The translations under genes were made by a program, and so were the position numbers. DNA of 27,751 bases. Origin: RGIG4608 sp045631445. Its GTDB lineage: Bacteria > Bacillota > Clostridia > Oscillospirales > CAG-272. Shown in pieces: positions 14,000 through 22,229 of the stretch. Within the stretch, counting starts at the first letter, position 1; each line of letters starts with the position of its first letter. The stretch is from contig JAZQUS010000073.1 of assembly GCA_045631445.1 (NCBI GenBank), positions 1-27,751 of the forward strand. The letters run 5' to 3'. The notes beneath the pieces were generated by a model. The model ran no database searches, had not been told where the DNA came from, and saw nothing but the letters and a program-made list of their open reading frames with translations.

Positions 14000-14998
14000 A
14001 TGATAAACAACGAAAAAATTTGCTTTTCAGGAGTTCAGCCATCAGGAAATTTGACCATCGGTAACTACCTTGGCGCTATCCAAAATTTTCCCCGCTACTC
14101 CGAACAATATAAATGCTTTTACTGCGTAGTTGATAATCACGCAATCACAGTTCGTCAAGTTCCCGCAGATCTTCGCAAAAGAACTTACGAAACACTTGCT
14201 CTCTATATGGCTTGCGGACTTGATCCCGAAAAGAATACTCTTTACGTGCAGAGCCACGTTCCCTACCACACAGATCTTGCTTGGATTCTTAACTGCTTTA
14301 CAATGTACGGTGAGCTTTCTCGCATGACTCAGTTTAAGGACAAGAGCTCAAGACATTCCGACAACATCAACGCAGGTCTTTTTACATATCCTGCTCTTAT
14401 GGCTGCGGACATTTTGCTCTATCAAACAGACGTTGTTCCCGTTGGTGCAGACCAAAAACAACATCTTGAGCTTGCTCGTGACGTTGCCGCAAGATTTAAC
14501 CAAATCTTCCCCGATACATTTACAATTCCTGAGCCAATGCTCTCAAAATCAGGCGCAAAGATTAATTCTCTTGCAGACCCCACGAAGAAAATGAGCAAAT
14601 CGGACGAAAACACAAACGCGGTGGTATATATTCTTGACGATAAGGACACAATAATTAGAAAGTTCAAGAGAGCCGTTACCGACTCTGATACTGTTGTTCG
14701 TTTTGCCGAGGGCAAGGACGGAATTAACAACCTTATGACAATCTATTCCTGCTTTACAGGAAAGACACTCGAAGAAATCGAGCGCGAATTTGACGGTCGC
14801 GGTTACGGTGATTTCAAGCTCGCAGTTGGTGAAGCTTGTGCAGATGCACTTGCTCCCGTTCAGGCAAGATACAATGAACTCATTTCTGACAAGGCATTCC
14901 TCGAAGCGCAGATGAAAAAGGGCGCGGACGAAGCATCCTACTACGCGAGAAAAACTATTTCAAAAGTTAAGAGGAAGCTCGGATTTGTGCAAATTTAA
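14000..14998 (+). CDS. trpS: Tryptophanyl-tRNA synthetase
   Basis: A 332-residue cytoplasmic class I synthetase that charges tRNA-Trp. It shows FSGVQPSGNLTIGNYLGAI (9-27), where TIGN stands for the HIGH motif, and KMSKS at 197-201 (KKMSKSDEN). The specificity region YQTDVVPVGADQKQHLELARD is typical. The length is normal. The ATG at 14000 follows GGAGGAA. It is divergent from the ThyX-like/pgeF operon. Its terminator overlaps the ribosome site of tagO downstream. Confidence 0.97.
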   Translation: MINNEKICFSGVQPSGNLTIGNYLGAIQNFPRYSEQYKCFYCVVDNHAITVRQVPADLRKRTYETLALYMACGLDPEKNTLYVQSHVPYHTDLAWILNCFTMYGELSRMTQFKDKSSRHSDNINAGLFTYPALMAADILLYQTDVVPVGADQKQHLELARDVAARFNQIFPDTFTIPEPMLSKSGAKINSLADPTKKMSKSDENTNAVVYILDDKDTIIRKFKRAVTDSDTVVRFAEGKDGINNLMTIYSCFTGKTLEEIEREFDGRGYGDFKLAVGEACADALAPVQARYNELISDKAFLEAQMKKGADEASYYARKTISKVKRKLGFVQI

Positions 14999-15011
14999 TT
15001 AAATATTACAT

Positions 15012-15049
15012 AAAAAACTCCTTTGATACATAAATCAAGGGAGTTTTTT
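15012..15049 (+). terminator. Terminator of trpS (overlaps tagO translation signal)
   Basis: AAAAAACTCCTTTGAT pairs with ATCAAGGGAGTTTTTT (one G-U) around an ACATAA loop. The 3' arm holds AAGGGAG, the only plausible Shine-Dalgarno for tagO seven bases after the T-run. Confidence 0.88.
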
Positions 15050-15055
15050 ATTTCG

Positions 15056-15946
15056 ATGTATTTGTTAATTTTTCCAATTTCTTTTTTACTTTCATTCGTT
15101 TTGTTTCGTCCATCATTAGCAATTTCAAAAGTAACAGGCGCCATAGATTATCCAAGCACTCGAAAAATCCACTCAAAGCCCATAGGACGCGCAGGCGGAT
15201 TTTCTTTTTTTATTGCATTTTCTTTAATATTACTGATTTCCTCAGTCAATTTATCATTTAAAATCCCTTTGTTTCTCGGCTCGTTCCTAATATTCCTTGT
15301 GGGTTTTTTAGACGATACGTTAAATCTTTCACCTTTTATGAAGCTTTCGGGTCAATTCTTGGCACTTGCAGTTTTTCATTTTTCAAGTGAGCTTTTTGGG
15401 GGAGATATTTCGACTTTTTTATCAATAATAATCTCAATCTGGGTAGTATTCATAACAAACGCAACCAATATAATAGACGGACTTGATGGACTTGCAGGAG
15501 GAGTGTGTTCCTCGCAAGCATTGTGCCTTGCAGTTTTATCACTGGTTTTAGAAAATAAAGATGTCTTTTTTTGTTCTATTTTACTTTTAGGAGTAATTTT
15601 GGGCTTTTTACCTCACAATTTTCCACGTGCAAAAATATTTATGGGGGATTGCGGTGCACTTTTTCTTGGGTTTACACTCGGTTCCCTTTCATCACGGCTC
15701 TTTCTTGATAGCCAGAGCTTAATTTGTGCACTCGCCATTCTACTCATTTTTCGCGTTCCATCATACGAAGCAATTTTTAGCTTTACCAGGAGAATTTTGA
15801 AGGGTAAAAACCCCTTCCGCGCGGATAAAGGGCACTTCCACCATAAGCTTATAAAATTAGGATTCACAAAGGAATGCAGCACCTTGGCACTCGTTACCCT
15901 TTCTCTTGCATTTGGACTATTAGGAATTGTTATGAGCCTAATATAA
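15056..15946 (+). CDS. tagO: UDP-GlcNAc:undecaprenyl-phosphate GlcNAc-1-phosphate transferase (TagO/WecA family)
   Basis: A 296-residue polytopic membrane enzyme of the MraY/WecA superfamily, which starts teichoic-acid or polysaccharide synthesis by loading sugar-1-phosphate onto undecaprenyl phosphate. The conserved cytoplasmic motifs are FLDDTLNLSPFMKLSGQ with D86/D87, NATNIIDGLDGLAGG (D141, D144), FMGDCGALFLG (D198) and HFHHKL (H260-H263). About ten hydrophobic helices are evident. ATG 15056 is chosen although the ribosome site GGGAG is 12 bases away. An upstream TTG at 15023 would place the trpS terminator inside the gene. It may be expressed by read-through from trpS. Confidence 0.87.
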   Translation: MYLLIFPISFLLSFVLFRPSLAISKVTGAIDYPSTRKIHSKPIGRAGGFSFFIAFSLILLISSVNLSFKIPLFLGSFLIFLVGFLDDTLNLSPFMKLSGQFLALAVFHFSSELFGGDISTFLSIIISIWVVFITNATNIIDGLDGLAGGVCSSQALCLAVLSLVLENKDVFFCSILLLGVILGFLPHNFPRAKIFMGDCGALFLGFTLGSLSSRLFLDSQSLICALAILLIFRVPSYEAIFSFTRRILKGKNPFRADKGHFHHKLIKLGFTKECSTLALVTLSLAFGLLGIVMSLI

Positions 15947-15972
15947 ATCCCCCAAGCACACGCTTGGGGGAT
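15947..15972. terminator. Hairpin between convergent tagO and the protease gene
   Basis: An 11-bp stem ATCCCCCAAGC/GCTTGGGGGAT with an ACAC loop starts right after the tagO stop codon. It has modest T-rich sequence on both sides, so it can serve both genes. Confidence 0.75.
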
Positions 15973-15986
15973 AAATTTATGTAAAG

Positions 15987-17579
15987 CTATTCAGTTTCTT
16001 CTTCAATTTCGATTTTTGTTTTTATTATTGGAACGAATTCGCCCGGGGCAAGAAATTTTATATAGTTGCATATTTTACATTTAGCAGTATCTTCTATATT
16101 GTTAGCTGTCCAAATGTGAGCTTCTGACGAGCCCGACGTTGCTCCGCAATATCGACACTTCAAAATATGATACAAAGAACCTGTGGTTCGGTATTCAAAA
16201 TAGTGGGATTGGGTCACGGAATATCCGCAGTCCGCACATATATTAGAATGATGCGTAGCATCAATACTTTGATATATCGTTCGTCTGTGTGATTCCGTTT
16301 CCGTGTAGCCGCAGTCGGTACAAGTAGCTGTATGAGTTACACCATCAACACTAACAAATGTCCAATTATGATTATAAGAAAATTCTATTTTGCAATGGCT
16401 ACATATACCAGTATGAGAATAATCACCTACAGTATATGTCGCAAAAAAATGCTCCTTAGTAGAAATATATTCGCAATCTCTACAGGTCAGCGTACACTCA
16501 GTTTCATCATAAATTGGAGGATTAAATGAATGATCTAACCTTACTTGATGCTCCTCAACACCACATTCGAATAATAAATCGTGAGATTTAAAATTAAAAC
16601 TCATGTAAGTTGGAATGTTGTTATACAATTCAATTTCTTCAGAACAATAACAGTAATATTTTGTTTCTTTAATTCCGTCTTCTTTTTGAGTAATTACTCC
16701 GTATTTTTCACTACAACGATGAGGAATATTAAACTCTATAGTTAGTGCTGATTTATATATGTAATAATTTTTTAGTGTTCCAGTAGTATCATTCAAATCA
16801 TTTGCACAGTTTTCCGGACTTATGTGAGTAGAATTGCTTCCCCAACCAAAATGACAATAAATTGTATCCGTTGTGACATCATAATCATATGCTACAACCC
16901 AATGACTCTCCTTATCTTCATCATCTAGATGCACCAACACTGGATATCCTCGTTGAATTTTTGATATTACAAAGCATCTCACCTCATTGCTTTTATCAGC
17001 ATTAAAAGAATAATCTATTTCATCTATGATATATTCTTCACCTTCTTCAAATCTCGTTTCATCTTCTATATATGTGTTTAACACACTTTTAAGCATATTA
17101 TGAAGAAGCCCTGCTGGATATTTTAATTGATGTATATAATATAATTTTGAATGACCTATAGTCAACAATTTAGCATGTAAAGAAATCTCGTCCTTAGATT
17201 CCATATATCTGTAGTAATCCATATTACGTTGAGCAATATCACCCCATTGTTCTCCATAAGTATTTTCTTCTGTGTCAAACTTATAAGGTTCATCATACAA
17301 GGTTCCGGGTGAATCTCTCCAACATATTACATTATAGCATTCTCCATTTGATCGCACATCGTATTTATTATCTACAATATCATCGTCCAAATATGTATCA
17401 TAATAACTCAAAATCATGCCAAGTGCAACATAACCACAAGAACCTATAACATTTTGACCAAAATTTGTGGTCAAGTTATCAAAATATGATTCCATAAAAT
17501 TATCATAGTGGTACATATTAGAGCTATATTCTTTATCAGGATTAGTCATCATAATTATAAATAATCTGCATTTTTTCAT
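15987..17579 (-). CDS. C39-like cysteine protease with zinc-ribbon-like repeats (body, frameshifted from its signal peptide)
   Basis: The open frame encodes 530 residues. Near its start FGQNVIGSCGYVALGMILSYYD contains the catalytic Cys (C48), with Q42 as the likely oxyanion residue. The catalytic His is H226 in ESHWVVAYDYD, and FGWGSN (~245) fits the third position. This is the papain-like C39/C10 type. The C-terminal ~150 residues carry six CxxC motifs (CRDC, CSHC, CTDC, CADC, CRYC, CKIC) with regularly placed histidines, resembling small zinc ribbons or cell-surface repeats. The natural start is at 17703, where a signal peptide lies in another frame. As written, this frame has no strong ribosome site of its own. 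Most likely a frameshifted gene or a sequence error. Confidence 0.75.
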   Translation of the reverse strand: MKKCRLFIIMMTNPDKEYSSNMYHYDNFMESYFDNLTTNFGQNVIGSCGYVALGMILSYYDTYLDDDIVDNKYDVRSNGECYNVICWRDSPGTLYDEPYKFDTEENTYGEQWGDIAQRNMDYYRYMESKDEISLHAKLLTIGHSKLYYIHQLKYPAGLLHNMLKSVLNTYIEDETRFEEGEEYIIDEIDYSFNADKSNEVRCFVISKIQRGYPVLVHLDDEDKESHWVVAYDYDVTTDTIYCHFGWGSNSTHISPENCANDLNDTTGTLKNYYIYKSALTIEFNIPHRCSEKYGVITQKEDGIKETKYYCYCSEEIELYNNIPTYMSFNFKSHDLLFECGVEEHQVRLDHSFNPPIYDETECTLTCRDCEYISTKEHFFATYTVGDYSHTGICSHCKIEFSYNHNWTFVSVDGVTHTATCTDCGYTETESHRRTIYQSIDATHHSNICADCGYSVTQSHYFEYRTTGSLYHILKCRYCGATSGSSEAHIWTANNIEDTAKCKICNYIKFLAPGEFVPIIKTKIEIEEETE

Positions 17580-17703
17580 CGCTCAATCCAACAAAAACAT
17601 CTTCGTTCATATTAACTACAGCAACAGCAGAATTACTGGGAATAAACATCATAAGGACTGCTATAAATGTTAGTAACACAAATAAACCAAATGTACTTTT
17701 CAT
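17542..17703 (-). pseudogene. Signal-peptide end of the cysteine protease, in a different frame
   Basis: A 53-codon frame begins with ATG at 17703 behind TAGGAGGAATTT. It encodes MKSTFGLFVLLTFIAVLMM then FIPSNSAVAVV, a clear Sec signal peptide, followed by NEDVFVGLSDEKMQIIYNYDD and a stop at 17544. Removing one base between about 17540 and 17576 (the run of six A/T at 17571-17576, or the stop itself) joins it to NPDKEYSSNMYHYDNF of the protease body. The intact product would be a secreted protein of about 570 residues. It begins 9 bp after the lipoprotein gene. Confidence 0.78.
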
Positions 17704-17712
17704 AAATTCCTC

Positions 17713-18747
17713 CTATTTTTTCACGTTAGCAACTATAAGATTTTCATTTAAAAAAGTTGTCATCCACTCTTGAGTTATGTTATCATCGAAGTCATAGAAT
17801 ACCTTACCTACTAAAATTGAATTTGAATACAATTCAACGCAGTTAGCAAACTCATTATCCATTATGAACACATACTCAATTTCTCCCATTTGTTCTCGAT
17901 ATTCATAGAATTCAGCTGTAATATGAAGATGTGTGTCAAATAGATTTACTTTCATTGTAATATCAACTTTATTTGTAGCATTAGTATATTCATAATAATT
18001 TGCATACATCTTTTTGAATCCATTACTAAACTTTGATGTATATTCAATAATTTCAAAAGAATCTTCTGAATTTTCAATATTTCTTATACCCAAATATGAA
18101 TGTTGAGCTACATCTAAATTTGGAACACTCATTGTTATTTCCTCCGGAACACGTGTGCCACGAGTTGCATCGGTATATTTTTCAATGTCTATATAACACA
18201 AATGATTATCTAAAAAATATGAATAAACCTCATTGCTGATTATTAGTCTAGTTTTGAAAGATATTTTACCAACCAATTCATTATCGTTGTATATATTTAT
18301 TCTTTTTTCAAAAAGCATATTCTTAACAAATTCGTATCTTAATTCACCTATCTCCCCTTGAAAAGCATAATATTGAGCATCAAAAGTAAACGAAACCTTT
18401 TTGCCATTGTTATACCAAAGTCTACCATCGCCCAATTCTTCTACATATATCCCGCCACTACAGTTTATATAAGGTCTACTATATTCTTCTGTTCCGTCAG
18501 AAAATTGTATTCCATCGCAAAAATACCACGACATATCTTTTTGTATATAATTAGAATCGTTTTGATTAATATATTCCATACACAAAAATTTAATTGAACC
18601 ATCGTCCAAATTAAATCTTTGGGTTGTATCGATTTGAATATTGTCTTTACAAGAGCACACACTTGTTGCGCTCACCACCAAAACCACAACAACCATCAAC
18701 CTCGCAACGAGCTTTGTTTTGTTAAGTTTAAGATTTGTGTTTTTCAT
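17713..18747 (-). CDS. Hypothetical lipoprotein upstream of the cysteine protease
   Basis: The 344-residue protein begins with a long signal sequence (LVARLMVVVVLVVSATSV). The lipobox-like VCSC puts the probable lipidated cysteine at C33, followed by KDN. The rest is hydrophilic, tyrosine- and acid-rich and probably beta-structured. Two similar segments (GEIGELRYEFVKNMLFEKRINIY-NDNELVGKI near 130 and QMGEIEYVFIMDNEFANCVELY-SNSILVGKV near 285) suggest an internal duplication. I recognise no family. AAAGGAG precedes the ATG by 9 nt. It is the first gene of an operon with the cysteine protease 9 bp downstream, so a partner, anchor or inhibitor role is possible but not shown. Confidence 0.8.
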   Translation of the reverse strand: MKNTNLKLNKTKLVARLMVVVVLVVSATSVCSCKDNIQIDTTQRFNLDDGSIKFLCMEYINQNDSNYIQKDMSWYFCDGIQFSDGTEEYSRPYINCSGGIYVEELGDGRLWYNNGKKVSFTFDAQYYAFQGEIGELRYEFVKNMLFEKRINIYNDNELVGKISFKTRLIISNEVYSYFLDNHLCYIDIEKYTDATRGTRVPEEITMSVPNLDVAQHSYLGIRNIENSEDSFEIIEYTSKFSNGFKKMYANYYEYTNATNKVDITMKVNLFDTHLHITAEFYEYREQMGEIEYVFIMDNEFANCVELYSNSILVGKVFYDFDDNITQEWMTTFLNENLIVANVKK

Positions 18748-18777
18748 AATAAAAAACTCCTTTCGTTTTCCTAATTC

Positions 18778-18807
18778 ATTTTAACACATTTTAACGTATC
18801 GTGTCAA
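18778..18807 (-). promoter_or_regulatory. Sigma-A promoter of the lipoprotein/protease operon
   Basis: The - strand reads TTGACA (18807-18802), 18 bp, TAAAAT (18783-18778). The motif TTAAAATG occurs twice, once in the spacer and once at the -10 box. Confidence 0.8.
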
Positions 18808-19081
18808 TACGGTTTTTGTCTAAGCTAATAGTGGTGAAAGACAAATAGGTTTTTGTTTTGTGCTTTCATAAAATACCCCTTCCGGTAATATAGATTTCCT
18901 TTTCAAAAAGGCATAAATTCCCCATTTTTAAAAGTATTCTATATATAATACCCTTTTAATTTGGAAAATTCTTCAAATTTTTTGAACTTTTTTCAAAAAA
19001 TGTGAAATGTTTACAGTTTGTTAACACGTTTGAAACAGTCACGTCACTTTTTCGTAAATTTCAGCACACGCTCTCGCATTC
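18808..19081. other. AT-rich intergenic DNA without a visible gene
   Basis: This lies between the lipoprotein/protease promoter and the SGNH-hydrolase terminator. It holds a weak TTTGTCT/AGACAAA inverted repeat (about 18815-18845), long A/T runs and no open frame with a ribosome site. I see no tRNA-like or repeat-family sequence. Confidence 0.5.
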
Positions 19082-19083
19082 AA

Positions 19084-19112
19084 AAAAAGCGCTCCAATGT
19101 GAAGCGCTTTTT
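19084..19112 (-). terminator. Terminator of the PAP2-like/SGNH operon
   Basis: AGCGCT/AGCGCT with flanking A/T pairing around a 9-nt loop is followed on the - strand by a TTTTTTT run, 38 bp past the SGNH stop codon. Confidence 0.8.
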
Positions 19113-19149
19113 ATTTTTATTTTCATTTTCATTTTTTATTATTTATTCT

Positions 19150-19869
19150 TTATTCTTTATTCAGTATTTCATCGAGCACCGGCTTAATTGCGGACGTGAG
19201 CACCTCGTATCCTTCGGCAGTAAGGTGTCCGCCATCGGTGGTGTAATGCGAGTGTATCTCGTTAGTTTCCATATTAAGAAGCGGTGTGTAAAGGTCAACG
19301 TAGGGGCAACCGTATTTATCCGCAAGCGCCTTAATTTTGACGTTATTAAATGCGGCAAGCTGATTGTTCTTACCCCAATGCTCACCTCCCATAGACGTAA
19401 GCGAGCAAATAACGAGCTTCGTTTCGGGAAGATTGGTCTTAATACCGATTATCAAGTCCTCATAATCCTCGAACATCGTTTTGAAGTTGTTTGCGCCAAT
19501 AAGCATAACGATAACCTTCGGCTTCAACTGATAAACCGAAATATCAAGACGCGCAAGCAAGGTGTGTGTTGTGTCACCACCAATTCCGCGATTGCTAACC
19601 TTATATTTGGGATAGTATTTTGCGACGTCATAACCGTCGGTCAAGCTATCTCCAATAAAGGCAACGTCAATTTCATAGTCGCCATATTTTTCATTTTCTT
19701 CAGTATATATTGCAAACTTGTTTTGACGGTATTCCTCCACCATTCTCATCAATTCTTCCCTTTCCTTTTTTTCGGGAATAACCTTTAAAAATAGAAAGAG
19801 TGCGCCCGCGATAAGCAAGGCAATAAGAAGAAGTGCAATAACGATAATTATTTTCTTTTTCTTATCCAT
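19150..19869 (-). CDS. Membrane-anchored SGNH/GDSL hydrolase
   Basis: The 239-residue protein has an uncleaved N-terminal membrane anchor (KKIIIVIALLLIALLIAG, 5-22) and an extracellular SGNH esterase domain. The family blocks are FIGDSLTDGYD with nucleophile S75, NRGIGGDTTHTLLARL with the oxyanion G97/G98, LIGANNF with N127, and TDGGHLTAEGY with D212 and H215. Such enzymes deacylate lipids or O-acetylated cell-wall sugars; the substrate cannot be told. The ATG is one base after the stop of the PAP2-like gene, with no Shine-Dalgarno, so translation is probably coupled. Confidence 0.92.
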   Translation of the reverse strand: MDKKKKIIIVIALLLIALLIAGALFLFLKVIPEKKEREELMRMVEEYRQNKFAIYTEENEKYGDYEIDVAFIGDSLTDGYDVAKYYPKYKVSNRGIGGDTTHTLLARLDISVYQLKPKVIVMLIGANNFKTMFEDYEDLIIGIKTNLPETKLVICSLTSMGGEHWGKNNQLAAFNNVKIKALADKYGCPYVDLYTPLLNMETNEIHSHYTTDGGHLTAEGYEVLTSAIKPVLDEILNKE

Positions 19870-19870
19870 A

Positions 19871-20320
19871 TCAAATAATCAAATTCATAACCAAAGCCGT
19901 GATTATACCAACAACAACTCCTGCTAAAACCTGAACGGGAGTATGCCCAACAAACTCTTTAAGCTTGATATTATCAATTTTTTCGTTCGAAAGCAATTTT
20001 TTAAGCTCGTTAATTATAATAGACTGCTTGCCCGTTTCCATACGAACGCCAACGGCATCACGACAAACAATCAAAGAAAACACCGCACAAACCGCAAATT
20101 GAAAGCTCGCAAAGCCGTAATTGAGTCCTGCAAAGGTTGTTAATGCAAAAACTGTTGTAGAATGTGAGCTTGGCATTCCTCCATCTCCCAAAAATCGTTT
20201 CAAATCCCATTCTCTATATAGTATTGCGTGTGTAAAAATCTTCATCGTTTGAGAAGTAAACCAACCTGCAAGTGCCACAAGCAAAAAGGGATTGCTTAAA
20301 AAATCAAAAAACCAATTCAT
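19871..20320 (-). CDS. Divergent PAP2 family membrane protein (YuiD/DUF212)
   Basis: The 149-residue polytopic membrane protein starts at ATG 20320 (MNWFFDFLSNPFLLVAL) with GAGGAA upstream; the longer open frame runs through the promoter and is rejected. Family motifs are LGDGGMPSSHSTTVFAL, corresponding to the PAP2 SxxxSGH-like block, CRDAVGVRMETGKQ, and EFVGHTPVQVLAGVVVGI near the C-terminus. Four or five hydrophobic helices are visible. Relatives are presumed lipid phosphatases but lack firm biochemistry. First gene of an operon with the SGNH hydrolase. Confidence 0.9.
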   Translation of the reverse strand: MNWFFDFLSNPFLLVALAGWFTSQTMKIFTHAILYREWDLKRFLGDGGMPSSHSTTVFALTTFAGLNYGFASFQFAVCAVFSLIVCRDAVGVRMETGKQSIIINELKKLLSNEKIDNIKLKEFVGHTPVQVLAGVVVGIITALVMNLII

Positions 20321-20357
20321 ATTTTTCCTCACAAATTCAAAAATATATCCATTGTAG

Positions 20358-20386
20358 ATTATAACTGATTTTTCTCCTTTTGTCAA
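20358..20386 (-). promoter_or_regulatory. Sigma-A promoter of the PAP2-like/SGNH operon
   Basis: The - strand reads TTGACA (20386-20381), 17 bp, TATAAT (20363-20358): perfect consensus. Confidence 0.9.
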
Positions 20387-20415
20387 CAAAAATCGACACG
20401 AAATATTTGCCAAAC

Positions 20416-20443
20416 AAAAAAGCCGACTTTCGTCGACTTTTTT
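20416..20443 (-). terminator. Terminator of the VWA lipoprotein gene
   Basis: On the - strand AAAAAAGTCGAC-GAAA-GTCGGCTTTTTT (20443-20416) starts 10 bp past the stop codon at 20454. Confidence 0.9.
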
Positions 20444-20453
20444 ATGTTAATCT

Positions 20454-21962
20454 TTATCGTTGATTTGATGTTGCCTGATAATATTTCTTAACAAGCTCCT
20501 TAAATTCCTGTTTAAATTCATCATTTGAAAGGTCTAAAGCATTTAATCTTTCAATCAATCCATTTAAGGATGCTTCTCCCTTATATTCAGAATCTCTCAA
20601 AATAAGAGCAAATTCAACAACTGCGGCAACAAATGCGTCCGTTTCCGTCGGCTCTGCGTGATAGCTTTCCGTTCCCACCGCAAGAGTCAATTCCTGCTCG
20701 GTTGCGGCGTCCCCGCCAACGGTTTCGGTAGGTTTGTATTTGATTTTAACGTCTGCAAGATTTTCTCCCTCAACAAATTCCTTGTCGGTAAGCACTATCT
20801 CATAAACAACCGTCACCGTGTGTCCGCTTCCAAGCTCGCCCGCATCGGTGTTGGAGTCCTCAAATTCCTCTTGCGTGAGAATCTTATTTTCATATCCGAT
20901 AAGACGGTATGATTCAACGTATTCGGGATTGAAAACTATTCCCGCCTTAACGTCCTTTGCAACGGTTATCATAGTTCCGCCAATCTGCTCAACAAGAGCG
21001 CGTCGCGCCTCGCGAATGGAATCGATATAGCTATACGTTCCGTTTCCTTTAAGTGCAAGGGATTCCATTTTGTCGGATTTAATATTGCCCGTTCCAAAGC
21101 CAAAAACTGATAAATAAACACCACTCTTTGCTTTGTTTGCCACGAACTCCTCAAGTCCGAAAATGCTTGTAATACCAACGTTCAAATCACCGTCAGTCGC
21201 AAGGATAATTCTGTTATTTCCACCTTGAATAAAACATTCCTTGGCAATTTCATACGCAGTTCTAAGACCTGCACTGCCCGCGGTACTTCCTCCCGCACTG
21301 AGTTCTTCAATAATTGCGGCTATCTTCTGCTTTTCATAGCCGTAAGCACCCCTGAGCAACACCTGATCCGAGCCCGCATAAGTCACGATAGAAACTCTAT
21401 CCGTGGGGTTAAGATGCTCCAAAAGAAGCAGGAAGGACTGCTGAACGAGGGGAAGCTTATCCTCTGAATACATCGAGCCGCTGACGTCGATAAGGAAAAC
21501 GAGGTTGTTGCTTATATTTTTAAACTCGATTTCCTTTGCTGCAAGACCAATAGTTAAAAGCTTCGTTTCTTCGTTATAGGGTGTATCAAATACGGAGGAA
21601 TTAAGCGCAAGAATGGAATCGTCATTGGGGGTTTTATAATCATAATTGAAATAATTGAGCATTTCCTCAACCCTTACCGCATCCTTGGGAATGCCTCCGT
21701 ATCCCTTATTTATGTATCTGCGAAGATTGGGGTAGGATGCCGTATTCGCGTCAATCGAGAAATAGCTGTCGGGCTTTTCTGCGGTATTGATAAATGGATT
21801 TTCAACAATTTCGGTGTATTCTTCACCGGAATTTCCGATAGCATATTCGGGTGAGTAGTAAGCACTGTCACTCTTTGGAGCCATCGCAGCCCCGCAAGAA
21901 GCCAAGGAGAGCATAAGCGCAACGAGTAATAATACGGAAATTGATTTTAATTTGTTTTTCAT
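20454..21962 (-). CDS. VWA-domain lipoprotein (YfbK-like)
   Basis: The 502-residue protein has a lipoprotein signal (LLLVALMLSLASC, lipid anchor C23), so it is fixed to the outer face of the membrane. Residues ~60-135 match the N-terminal domain of YfbK-type proteins (NPFINTAEKPDSYFSIDANTASYPNLRRYI, VRVEEMLNYFNYDY). Residues ~152-325 are a von Willebrand A domain with an intact metal-binding MIDAS: D159-x-S161-x-S163 (DVSGSM), T227 (GGSTAG) and D257 (ATDGDLN). A DUF3520-like C-terminal region follows (GTMITVAKDVKAGIVFNPEYVESYRLIGYENK). The role is unknown; a metal-dependent protein-binding function is typical. AAAAGGAG precedes the ATG. Monocistronic. Confidence 0.92.
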   Translation of the reverse strand: MKNKLKSISVLLLVALMLSLASCGAAMAPKSDSAYYSPEYAIGNSGEEYTEIVENPFINTAEKPDSYFSIDANTASYPNLRRYINKGYGGIPKDAVRVEEMLNYFNYDYKTPNDDSILALNSSVFDTPYNEETKLLTIGLAAKEIEFKNISNNLVFLIDVSGSMYSEDKLPLVQQSFLLLLEHLNPTDRVSIVTYAGSDQVLLRGAYGYEKQKIAAIIEELSAGGSTAGSAGLRTAYEIAKECFIQGGNNRIILATDGDLNVGITSIFGLEEFVANKAKSGVYLSVFGFGTGNIKSDKMESLALKGNGTYSYIDSIREARRALVEQIGGTMITVAKDVKAGIVFNPEYVESYRLIGYENKILTQEEFEDSNTDAGELGSGHTVTVVYEIVLTDKEFVEGENLADVKIKYKPTETVGGDAATEQELTLAVGTESYHAEPTETDAFVAAVVEFALILRDSEYKGEASLNGLIERLNALDLSNDEFKQEFKELVKKYYQATSNQR

Positions 21963-22095
21963 AGTGTTTTCTCCTTTTTCATTAAATTTGTGAAAAAATG
22001 CATCAAATCAACATCTTCATTACTATAGTCAAGATTTTTTTGAAAAAGTGTAAAGATTTTTGAAATTTTTATAAAAATTTTTAATTTATGTAAAA

Positions 22096-22124
22096 ATTAT
22101 ATCATAAAGTGAAATATATGTCAG
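22096..22124 (-). promoter_or_regulatory. Likely promoter of the VWA lipoprotein gene
   Basis: The - strand reads CTGACA (22124-22119), 17 bp, TATAAT (22101-22096). This implies an unusually long AT-rich leader of about 125 nt. A TTGACT at 22032-22027 lacks a good -10 partner. Confidence 0.65.
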
Positions 22125-22183
22125 TAAAACAGTATGCAAGAAAAACATATTTAGCAAAATACCAAAATATTTTCAAAAACCAC

Positions 22184-22212
22184 TTGACAATTAATAAGAA
22201 AAGTAATATAAT
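22184..22212 (+). promoter_or_regulatory. Sigma-A promoter of the CAT tRNA
   Basis: TTGACA (22184-22189), 17 bp, TATAAT (22207-22212): perfect consensus, 17 bp before the tRNA. Confidence 0.92.
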
Positions 22213-22229
22213 AATTAAGTCGCGTAAGC

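Noticed and set aside
15023..15055. Upstream TTG start for tagO
   Set aside because: It would place the trpS terminator hairpin inside the coding region; ATG 15056 fits the family start better, although the ribosome site is far.
20321..20413. Longer start for the PAP2-like protein
   Set aside because: The perfect promoter at 20358-20386 lies inside this extension, and ATG 20320 has a proper GAGGAA site.
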